In this document: positions 36,485 to 47,300 of the stretch, one piece after another | Layout of the letters: each line of letters begins with the position of its first letter | Numbering within the stretch: the stretch's first letter is position 1 | From: Porites lobata | Lineage: Eukaryota > Cnidaria > Anthozoa > Scleractinia > Poritidae | Assembly (NCBI GenBank): GCA_942486035.1 | Contig: CALNXK010000026.1 | Span: 1,829,001-1,893,000, forward strand | Direction: 5' to 3' | DNA: 64,000 bases | Notes under the pieces: generated by a model | What the model saw: only the letters and a program-made list of their open reading frames with translations | What the model was told of the DNA's origin: nothing | Database searches by the model: none | Program-made: the position numbers and the translations under genes

Positions 36485-38029
36485 CCAAAATCGGTTTCAA
36501 AGCAACTACAGTTTTTTAAACTTGATCGTTTCGCGCAGATAAAGTTTGCTTTGTGTTGTCAAGTTGAACATGCATAACACTTCTCAAAAAGCGGGTAAGA
36601 TTTCGTTCAAACAAAGTTGAAGTTACATTATTGCAAAAACTTCTCTCCAGTTATGTATATGATTGAATTACCGACTGAGGTCACTTTAAGGACCATAGAC
36701 GCCACTTTAAGCTCGCAAAGAAAGGCGACAAGCAAAGAACTTACAATTCCGTCATGCATAAAATTCAGCTTAAGTGAACTAAAAAAAGCTTAAATAACGT
36801 TGCAAAACAACAAATTTCCACTCAAAAAACATAAGGCTTAAGGCTCTTATACCTGCTGACAATGAAGAAGTGAATTTTCTGTGCGAAATAAATTACCTAA
36901 AGAAAAGCAAAAGATCAGTTGCAAGCTTCGCACCCAAGCCATAATTCACCATTTAGCTATTTTTAAAAAGTGGTCCATGCGAGGGTCTTCATTCAAGCAA
37001 ATTAAACGCAGCAAACTGAATCATTAGAAAGTACAGAAAACTGCACATAAGGGTTTGTTTTGCTCGCTTCAGTCAAATCCAGCTCCAGCAATTGTTCACG
37101 GGCAAAGAGTCAATTTTTTTGAAGTCACTGCCGTCAGTTGTCGTTTTCAGCTACTTCACAGCCAGTGAAAAGAAAATTTGAGTACAGAAAGAAAACAAAA
37201 CTACGTAATTAAAAATGAAAAAGAAAAAAATACTCTGACTATTATTACTTGAGCAACAGAAAAGTGATCGAAGTAGTCTGGTCTTCTCGAATAAGCTTGC
37301 TAGCCTTCTATAGTTCCGAGGAAGTTTTAAGCGCTCAAGTTTGTTCACTCGCAAGCGTTAGCATTACGGTTCTTTGACATAAGACAAGGATAAAGCTGGT
37401 TCTGCAAAGGTAAATGAATCTGGGCATGTTAAAAAAACTAACCGTAACTACTAACAACAGAGTACAAGCGGGTTTTAATTCAGCCCGGCGAAAGAAGGCG
37501 AAGCACTGGACACAAAATCAATTCACAAATCGAATGCACAATTATTGGTTGTTCTGAATCCAAAGTAATTTTCAAGTGAAGAAAAAACAACAACAACAAC
37601 AACAACAACAACAAAACCCAAAAAAAAGCCTTTACAAGGAGCAAACGTTCGCACCTCGTGTATTTCATTCAGTCTCAGTCAGAACTCTCACAGAACTAGA
37701 CAAACAAACGCAGGCGATAAGGGATGCGCAGAAGCATGCGCAGAACGTTTTTCCGCCCTGAAAGACCAACATCGACGTCACGTAGTCTCCAGTCTATCAC
37801 GCGACCATTTCAGAAACGTTTTCGTGAAGTCTTTGGAAATGCTCGGATTTTGATCTTTTATCTTTCTATAAAGGCTTGGGAAGAAAAATCTTTACCCAAA
37901 TCTCACTTAGGATGGTTCTTTTTAGTGTTTGCTGAAGGTAAAGCGGCAAAAGAAAATATTTCAATTTTTTGGTTCATTTGACCTTTAAGTCACCGGATAA
38001 AACAAATTATCATTAGATGCAAATTTTTC
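36485..38029. other. Intergenic stretch, one (aac)n microsatellite
   Basis: No gene seen. 37585-37614 is a run of aac units; a glutamine-rich frame through it is an artefact. Confidence 0.5.
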
Positions 38030-38491
38030 TTAAAATAATAATAACAATCTTTTAATAGGATGCTCCATCACAAGAGTGGTTTACATAGAGGTCCTAATTA
38101 CGAGATGTATATTATATAATACAATTAAAAAATAAAAAGGTTAAAAAAAAAAAAAAAAAAAAATTCAAGCTAAAATCGAGTTACAGAAATAATTAAAACA
38201 TACACACTACAAGTACTCAATTATAAAAAGCAGAAAAAAGACACTTCTTAAAAATTGGAAAACTTGCTGAGTTTCTTACAGTTCTCTCTAATTCATTAAA
38301 GTCTTTGAAACAGTGGTACCGCGAACGTTGTTTTCCCCAATTATATTTAATTTTGGGGAGCTTGATAGTATCGTTATTGCGCGTATTGTAGGAATGTATA
38401 TCACTCTTTTTTTACAATGTCCAAAGAATGATTAAGTTGGCCATTAATACACTTGTATGCATATATACATCGATGACATTTCCTACGTTCT

Positions 38492-39949
38492 TCAAGATTC
38501 AGCCATCTCAAGACAATCAATGCATCGGTGGATGAGGTGAGGTGATCTATCTAATATCAACTTAGCTGCTTTGTTTTGGAGAATTTGCAATTCCTTCATA
38601 AGTGAGACATTGTCCTTGTCACCCCAGACTAAATCAGCATAATCAAAAATAGGTAGCACTAAGCTATTATAAAAAAGTAACCGGGCATCATAAGGTAAAT
38701 AATACTTAATCCTACGTAGAAGACCAAGGTTTTTATTAACCTTACATGAAATATACTCAATATGGTCGGACCATGTGAAAGTTGAAGACAACATAACTCC
38801 CAAATATTTAAAACTACTTACAGAATTTATATCAGTGTCGAAAATAGATAACGTGAAAGAGGAAATACCAACAAGTTTCCTATTACTGCCTATAATCATG
38901 GATTTCGTCTTAGTAAGATTTAAAGTTAACTTATTTCCATGTAACCACTGGGCAACTTTCAAGAGATCATCATTCAGTGCCTCTTCTAACAGGTGTGGCT
39001 CTTTAGCAAAGTAGTACAGGACCGTGTCATCAGCATACAAAGTCACTTCGCAATTCTTTATAACCAGCGGAAGGTCATTAATATAAACCAAGAAGAGAAG
39101 CGGTCCTAGAATGCTTCCCTGTGGCACCCCAAAGGTCATCGGGAGAGGGTCAGACACAGCATCGCTACAGGCAGTCCGCTGTTTACGATGATTCAGGTAA
39201 GACTTGAACCACTGTAGAGTGCTGGGCGAGACACCGATAGCCGACAATTTAGATAGCAAGATCGTATGGTCAACGGTATCGAATGCCTTGGTCAGATCTA
39301 GGAACACTGCACCGCACAGTTCTCCACTCTCCATATGCAATAGGACCTCATCTGCAAAACTGGTGAGAGCCGATGTTGTAGACAGTTTGGGACGGAAGCC
39401 AAATTGTTTGCTTGAAAGGAGATTATTTGAATTCAGAAAGTCATAGAATTGGGAATGGACGACTTTTTCCAGAATTTTACTCATTGTTGGCAGAATAGAA
39501 ATTGGGCGATAATTTGACGCATCTCTCCTATCTCCAGTTTTGAAAAGTGCAGCCACTTTCGAGCATTTCCATATTTCAGGAAAATTGCCAGTGCGAATAG
39601 AGAGATTCAGTAACTTGGTGATCGAGGGACAAATAGCACGCGCGCCACACTTTAAAAGTCTCGCACTGATGTTGTCCAAGCCAATAGCTTTATTTGTCTT
39701 TAGAGAAAGCAGATGCTTGAGTACTGTTTTCTCATCAACTTCGTCAAGCGAGAAAGACTGTAGCATCGTGGCCGATCTGACTGGGAACATAGCAGCAGCT
39801 GATATTTTATTTGCAAGACTTCTGCCAATGGATGAGAAATAACAGTTGAGCACGGATGCAATAGAGGCTGGGGTGGTGTGTTCAACACCATCAACTACGA
39901 TACATTGTGGGCTCGAGGATTTAGTCTTGCGCGAAGACACCTCATTCAC
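38492..39949 (-). pseudogene. LINE reverse transcriptase ORF (broken at both ends)
   Basis: 485 codons with RT blocks in order: NYRPISILPTMSKILEKV, AVFLDLTKAFDTVDH, FGVPQGSILGPLLFLVYIND, and the catalytic YADDTVLYY box, then the thumb region ending LDRSPHLIHRCIDCLEM. The catalytic YADD is intact. The stop at 38492 is premature compared with the coding-like sequence after it. Confidence 0.88.
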
Positions 39950-41415
39950 CGCCTTCCAGATCTTTCCTGAATCCCTTTAGCCTCTAAAATCAAGTCACAA
40001 TAATACTTGGATTTTGCTGCCTTGACTTCACGATTGACCCTATTTCTTAACTTTCTATAGCGAGCCCAGTGAAAAGCAGAATTGGTTTTCACGGCTTTAC
40101 GATGGTGAAAATCACGATCCTTCATCACCTCACTGATTGTATCATTCAACCACGGGAGCGGAACACCTCGTATTCTTCGCCTTTTCACGGGCGCATGCAG
40201 GTCAGCTATTTCAGAAAACAAGTGATTCCAAATAAACACGGCGTCGTCGATGTCTTCCTCGTTTTCAATGATGTGCCATGGGACGTTATTCAAGTCCGCT
40301 AGGAAGGTGTTCGCATCAAAGTTTTTATAAGAGCGGTATTCAATTGTCTTTGGTGGTGCCTTAATTACACCTGCTTTTAAAACACAATAGACGAGGTAGT
40401 GATCACTCAGCGAAACAGGAACAACACCGGAGTCATTGATGCGGTGATCATTGTTCACTAAAATCACGTCAAGCAAGGATTGACAGGTTTCCGTCACTCG
40501 GGTGGCCTCAGTAATGAGTTGCGTAAGATCGTGTGAAGTTGCAAATTTTTTAAGCTCTTGTTTTTCTTTCTTTCTTGAAAAAGGCAGCATATTTGCATTT
40601 AGGTCGCCAAGAAGCACGAAATCACATTTTTCCAGGTTAACTTTCGTCATAGATATCTCCAAGTTTGAAATAAAGTTCGCAAAGTCAAAACCGGGGGCTC
40701 TATATGCACAACAAATCAATACTGGGCGACATTTAGTGCGCGATAGCTCAATCCATAGACATTCATTTGCGGCTGAGTAAAGATCATTCCTAACACGAAA
40801 CGGCAAGCCTTCCTTTACATAGATTGCTACTCCACCAAAACCTTCTTTGGCTCCAGACCTATCCAGGCGAATGCAATTATATCCTGGAATAATAACATGG
40901 GAGTCTTCATAGCAGTCATCCAGCCAAGTCTCACTGAGTGTAAGAATATCGATCGTTCTGTTATCCAAACCCTCCAGGCGCAGCGAGTCTGATTTGTTCC
41001 TCAAGCTTCGAATATTTAGATGAGCAAGCCTCAATCCTCGTGAACTCCTAACATCCTCCAAACTCCTATATCCAGGGTTGAGTTCAACATCTCCGGCAAG
41101 CGCTATTAGAGCCAAGGCTAGAGAGCCATGAAGTATAAGCTTGCACGTAATAAAGCCTTTCTGGAAAGCTCCGACTGCTTGGTGTTTTGCTGGACGCCGT
41201 GCCAGAGAGTGAAAAGATTGAATTTTAATCCTGCAAGCTTCTTGGGAAGCAAAATATAGGTTGCTACTATTGCTTAGTGGCTTCGTTGATGATTTGTTTT
41301 GTTTTATGCCATTCAAGATAAGAAACAGGCAGAGCAGGAGGCCAAAATTAACGGACAACGTGGTAACGCATCCAGCCATCTTGATATGCATATCAATATG
41401 CATATCAATATGCAT
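39946..41415 (-). pseudogene. LINE N-terminus and AP endonuclease ORF (frameshifted from RT)
   Basis: 489 codons. The first residues MHIDMHIDMHIK come from a 12-bp ATG-containing satellite; MAGCVTTLSV is the more natural start, followed by a hydrophobic segment (FGLLLCLFLILNG). GDVELNPGY lies at residues 108-116. Endonuclease motifs: LNIRSLRNK, SETWLD, GGVAIYV, GDLNANML, SDHYLVYC. The ORF ends just before the RT region and would continue into it with one frame change. Confidence 0.85.
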
Positions 41416-41446
41416 ATATGCATATCAATATGCATATATGCATATC
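41375..41446. repeat. 12-bp palindromic satellite (atgcatatc-type) at LINE 5' end
   Basis: Repeats of the type tatgcatatcaa, several palindromic around atgcat, overlap the 5' end of the LINE and supply extra in-frame ATG codons on the minus strand. Confidence 0.85.
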
Positions 41447-41814
41447 TTCCTTTTCATTGGACGAGAGTCCACCACGTGACCTGCAAATAACTGCCCAAAA
41501 ATAATTAATGGTCTGCTCATGTGCAATGTCGTCTAACTGTGTTTGGCTGCAAATAATATCCTGCTCATGCGTAAATGAATCCACGCTTTACTCCTTCTTG
41601 CCATCGCTCTTGCGTGAAAATGACAGAGTTTTTGGCGAATAGTTGAAAAAAAAAGACTCGGTCATCGAATGATAAAACAATTATTGAACCGATATCGGTT
41701 ATCGCAAAATATCGTGATTTGTCAGTGTCTCGCAGATAAATTTTTTTGCCTCAGCCAATTGATATGCTCGCCACTGACAAATCACGATATTTGGCTCATC
41801 TTCGTCCAATACGT

Positions 41815-42010
41815 GTTAAATATGCGGATTTAGCGTCCACACGATTCCGGATTCATAGCGTATTCAAGAATTTCCACTCTGGAGAGCCTGAGCAGATTAA
41901 AAAAGTTACGGATTCGTATGTAGAATTCACTGGATACGTGTGGACGTGGACATTTTTGAATTCGGAAAGAAAAAGTTGTGGATTCAAAAATATCCGGATA
42001 CGTTTGTAAG
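41815..42010. repeat. Second copy of the cacacgtatccg repeat
   Basis: cgtccacacgattccggatt at the left, tatccggatacgtttgtaag at the right, partly inverted, so it is probably a TIR element near full length. Confidence 0.6.
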
Positions 42011-42503
42011 GGACCTTAGAAACTGATATCATAATGTTACCGCTTCATTTTCCATGCTCTGTTTTTCCTGAGCTCAATTATTACTACGAATATCAATTAT
42101 TACTATCATTATTATTTTCTCAATGAAAGCAAGTTCAAAATATGGAAAGCAATAAAACTTGTGAAATAGTATATACAAACAATCTAAACATGGGGAAGGA
42201 AGTTTGTCTAATAAACATGTGGGCTCCAACATATCATTCATGAAAACAAGATGTTTAAAAATATGAAATTAAAAGTAATAAAACTTGTGAAAAAGGGAGA
42301 TAATATGTAAACATGGGAAAGCAAACGTGTCTGAAAAAACGTGTTGACTCCAACATATCATTGGGCTCACTGATCATCGAACTAAAAATACTTGATAACA
42401 TTAATACAACACCAACCAAAAACGATTACCAATGATCTCCAGTACAAACACACGAATATCAATATTTAAACAAGGTAATCATCACGGCGGCAAAATTGAA
42501 ATA

Positions 42504-42914
42504 CAGTAAAAACCCGCATATAAGTACCTAGTGATTAAAGAACCCACAGGCTGAATTTTGCATTTGAATACCCAAAAATATAAGAACCTGTTCAGTCTGT
42601 TCTTATACAAAAAATCACTCCAATTTTGATGGTCAAAATTCCGGATTTTAATTGTGTGAGAAAGTTCTGACAAAACGTTATTGTGTATATGTATATTCTG
42701 TATGCAAGCATTTTTGTTGTTGAAAATACAAGTGCTAAAGCATTATGTATTAGTGGTACAATATTTCTGCCAACGGTTACATTACGACAACCTCTGAAAA
42801 ATAACAGCAAACTGAGAACCTAATCAGCCTGAATTGTGCGAACTACCCTAAAATACAAGAACCTGTTCAACCTGACCTCGAAAATTCTAGGTTCTTATAT
42901 GCAGGATTTTACTG
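42504..42914. mobile_element. Shorter copy of the cagtaaaaacccgc element
   Basis: cagtaaaaacccgcatataa at the left, ttatatgcaggattttactg at the right, 411 bp, with the same aagaacctgttca words. Confidence 0.78.
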
Positions 42915-43361
42915 CTTTCCAAAACCACTAAAGCTCTTTAATGCAATTTATGACGGAAACAAATTAAAACCAAACCATACAGGCTGCTTAACGTACTTCT
43001 CATCTGGCAGACAAGATGGCAAACAAACGCAGGCGTACGGAAATTATTCGTCACTAATCAGTTCTAGTCTTTCGTGCCAGCGAGTAAAACATGCATTCAC
43101 TACAGCTTAAAAACAGCCAGCAAAGTGTTTCACCACTTTTTAAAACTTAAAACAGATAAACAGGACGAAAAATCTGTACCTGCACCGCCTTCAAAAAGCT
43201 GGAAAAGTTAATTGGCCAAAAACGTTTAGTAATTGGAAAAACTGGGTTAAGTTACAGTAATGTATCGTATCGTGACTTTCGATTCGTATCGCGATCTCTA
43301 TCGCATGGTATCGCTGCATCCCTATCAGCAAACAAAACGATAATAAAATTTTCTTCCATCG

Positions 43362-43648
43362 TTAAAATTTGATAAGATATTCAGGATAGCACTGATTATC
43401 AAAGAATACCACAAATATGGACGGGTTTCCAGCATCATTCACCACAGAGTCAAACAACTCTTCCGGTTTGGAAGGATCCTTTGGGGGAGGTATCACGGCT
43501 TGACGACTAGTCCCTTTGCAATACTGACCCACCAGGACCTTAGCAACGTACATGCATCGGTTACCAACACCAGCTTGGGATCTGTTGGCGTAACCTACTG
43601 AAAATGACGCATCTCTAGCGAAGTAAACTCCTTTCCCAAAGTCAGTCC
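43362..43648 (-). CDS. Gene C exon 6, PARP catalytic domain second half and stop
   Basis: Acceptor GACACAG|GG. It encodes TDFGKGVYFARDASFSVGYA with triad Tyr771, but Phe778 where most PARPs stack a second Tyr on nicotinamide. SIFVVFFDNQ with Ile840 and CYPEYLIKF then TAA follow. Confidence 0.92.
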
Positions 43649-44217
43649 CTGTGTCATTAAATAATTGATGTAATTGACTGTCAATATAATTTTCAAAATG
43701 ACGTACATCGAAAAGATAAGGTAAATTTTCTAGGAGAGGAGGCAAATATTCCACGGAGTATTTGACAAAATCGTGCACTGTGACTTTTCGGACAATCAAG
43801 AGAAGTTTTCTCATGAAGAAATTCATGTGTTTACTTTGTTAATCTTTCCCTCAAAAAGCTCTTGGTAAGCCATTTAAAAGACGCGACACAGTAATTAAGC
43901 AAGGAAAATAAGACGCGATCCGAACCATTTATACCAGTATGTCTGACATAAGACGCGAGTAGTTCTTACAAATGGTTCGCGTCTTATTTCTGGTTCCGGA
44001 TTCGTTTTCGTGTGCGTGTTGCCGATAGCAATGGCGAGGCGACATAACATGGCGCAAGTTAAAAAAACGCATTTTTGTAAGGCGTTCATGTTACGACAGA
44101 CGTCAAAATTATACTTCGCTTGCTTAAGGGGAGCAGGGATGGCGCAGTGGTGAGAGCACTCGCCTTCCATCAATGTGGCCCGGGTTCGATTCCTGGACTC
44201 GACGTCATATGTGGGTT

Positions 44218-44249
<32 letters not shown>

Positions 44250-44299
44250 CAGGTTTTTCTCCGGGTACTCCGGTTTTCCTCTCTCCGTAAAAACCAACA

Positions 44300-44331
<32 letters not shown>

Positions 44332-47300
44332 AGCGTTTAATACATGAGCCCCCGGCTCGGGTGATTGGGCAACCACTCCTCACGCTATCGAGCTTAAATA
44401 AAATTGATTTGATTGATTTGATTTTGCTTTATATTTTTAACCCCCTTTTCGGTGTTTTTTTATATGACTTCTAGAACAGGATGGGTATCAAAAACTCTCA
44501 CACACGCAGAGACTTAAAATCATAGGTCCGTCCTTTTACTATGGACGGGAAATATCGAAGGTTTCTGAAAACACTGACTTCAAACCTAGTCATATACTAC
44601 CGGGATCCAAACCTAACCAGACCAAACGCGGAAATTAAAAAGATATTATAAATATCATGGGTGACAAATTACTTCTTAATTTTGGCGCACGAAACGTTAA
44701 TTGCTAAGATGGCGTCGAGGTTTTAAACTGTTATGAATGAAGATGTCAGGGCATTAAAGCCGCTTTAGAAAACCTAAACGCACGAAAGAGCACATCAAGA
44801 GGTATTCTATCAGGTATTTTGTTGAAAAATTCTGAAAGTTATGAACTTAAGCCAAAATTCAAGCTCTAAACTTTTCAGTGCGCGGAATTCTCGATCGATA
44901 AGATCAACAGGTCAAAATCCCACGTTTGCAAGCTTAATTTGTCACCATGATACTATCAATATGTAATCCAGTGGTATACTTGTGAAATTAGGGAATAATT
45001 TCACTTGCGTTTAGTCCAAATTTGAATAATTTCTCTAGCCTTAAGGTCACCATTTGATCTCTGACATACAAACACCACACAGAGAAGCCCGGGAACTAAA
45101 AGTATCATTAGTTATGCTCAAGGCTCGTTCTTCACCAGCGACAGAATCGGAGTCGGAGTCGTAAGAAGAGTCGTGAAAATCCTAGTGAAAATCGCAAATC
45201 GGAGTTGTGTGCGAATTCAATAAGTTCGCCAGAGTCAAAGTCCCAAGAATCAAAACTTTTTTTAAAAAAACTTTTTTTCCTCTGTTTAGTAACACCCGTT
45301 GTTCAGCTTTCGTATGGGACTTGCCAGTCTAGTTTCCACAAAATCGTAAGGGAACCGGAATCGGAATGCTGTTTTCACTGAACCACAACCCTCTACGCTT
45401 CTGATTACGCCGGCTTCGACTCTGTCAGTACTTTAGTATGAAAGGTTGCAAACGGTGAAAATGCCAATATGACCCTTCGATAAGTTTTTGTCAACAAGGT
45501 TTTCCAAATCGTATTAGTCTGGAGAGGACCTTAAAATTATTGTGAAACAAGATTATGGCCTATAAGCGTCGTTGTTTACATACCGCTAGCAGTTCCTGAG
45601 AAACTTCTGTTGAATCCTTGTGAGTTGATCTTGGAGACATTGTCAGGACTTGTACCATGGAACAATAGCCGCTCATTATTTCCGCCGTTATCTTTGTCCA
45701 TTTTCTGCTTTCTAAGCTGGTACGATTGGTACAGATGCGGATTTTGTATTCGTTCGATACCCCATATAGTATAATTTCCCACAGTCTGGTAAAATGTAGT
45801 CGCCACAGCCTGGTACTCAACAGAGGTAGGAGCAAGATTTACCGCGTGTACAGTGACGTCAAATCCGGCTTGGTTGCGAGGCATTGGCTCCCAATTTTTA
45901 GGAAGAGACATTACTATAAGCAGTTTAATAGACTTCGCTAGTACCTTAGCCTTTAGGTTAATACTAGGTTAGGGTTGACCTCGTTTTGACTGTAAAACTC
46001 GCTGTTTTTCTTGCGCAAAACGATGAGCTCATTATTTCTTGTATAAGACCTTTTAAGTTACGTAAGAAAACCAAAAAGTTCAGTGTGGCCAATTTCTACA
46101 CACAATTGTCACTTGGGTCACATTTTGAAGAAAAATCTTGATCTTTGTATCTGTGGGTGGGACCTTTTAGTTTGTTAGGCCGGAAAGCTTTAAAGTAACT
46201 TGAATGAGCGTTTCGTTTGCGTTTTTAGTGCTGTAGAGGGTTGTTGTCTATGGACGAGCCTTTTATCTACAACCAAGTAATTCTGCGCGTACAGTAGTAA
46301 ATCTAACCAATTCCAAGTACGCGTATAAAATGAAAGACATAATAAATACTATAAACCTCAGTTTTAAAATTTCACATGTGAACTAATATTAAAACAAAAG
46401 ACGGTTTACCTGGAAAATTGGCGTTTTCTGCTTCCCTTTTTCTCTCTGTCTGCTCATTCAGTTGGTGCCAGATCTTCCCGACTATTTCTGCCACTTTACT
46501 GTGCTCACCCTGCACAACAAAACTTTTATCTTGTCCCTTAACCGTCAAGATCAGTTTGACATCACGTGACTTGGCGTCCTTGCTCAGATCACAGAGTTGG
46601 TTTTTAGACAGATCACTGACGTTTTTGTGATGGACCACCTGAGTTGTAAAAGCTTCTGCAATGCCACGTTTCAGCGTATCCATGGCTCTCTTTACACCAG
46701 CTTTACTGGGTCCTGCTACATGAATTACAAGTCCGTTCTTGTTGGACTGGTGTGACTGTGCATCTTGCTCGGTCTTGATCTTTTTTCTCGGTGGTTCGCC
46801 TGTTGAACTTGGAACTGGTTGTGTATTGTCTTGTTGCTCCATAAGCTTTTTTTCGTCCAAGAAAGCCTGCGTCAAACTGGCCTGGAACAAGATGATCCTA
46901 ACGTGACGCAAGTTCATACAGTTCTCTAAAGAGTTTTTTAAAGCTCTGAATGTTAATTGGGCTGAGTCGACACCCGGAATTCCACCCGCTCCAGTCCCCA
47001 CCGCGGGCAATGAGATAGTCTTTAATCCTGTTGTGTCAGCCAACTGAAGGCATCGTTCAAGACACTGCTGAAGGTGATTTTTGTCAGAGGAATTTACAAC
47101 CATGTGAACAATGTTTGGCGTTGCAAGGTTACCGCCACTTGTTATCACCGCTGTCCCTACAGGCTGCTGGCCTAAGCTTCTACATTCGTCCTCCACTTGC
47201 GCACCGCTGGCCCTAGCTATCGCTTTACTGAGGTCTCCGGCGGAATTCATATTCATGTCTGTGTGGATGATGTTCACAATGGCATCTGTTGTCTCTTGTG

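Larger units (their letters stand above)
38030..41415 (-). mobile_element. CR1/L2-like non-LTR retrotransposon, nearly full length, inactive
   Basis: A LINE lying between genes B and C on the same strand. It encodes an N-terminal hydrophobic leader with a 2A-like motif, an AP-type endonuclease and a reverse transcriptase. The frame is broken near 39950 (endonuclease to RT) and again after 38492; C-terminal coding (for example YNTRNNDTIKLPKIKYNWG) continues in other frames to about 38220. The 3' boundary is not sharp; an A/T-rich tract around 38030-38165 marks it approximately. Lineage (CR1/L2-like rather than another jockey-group clade) is inferred from motif spacing. Confidence 0.85.

Noticed and set aside
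37480..37761. Gln-rich and Leu-rich ORFs
   Set aside because: Produced by the (aac)n microsatellite on either strand.
44135..44210. A functional tRNA gene
   Set aside because: The A and B boxes are present but the 3' acceptor does not pair with the 5' end and the sequence runs on into a SINE body and tail.
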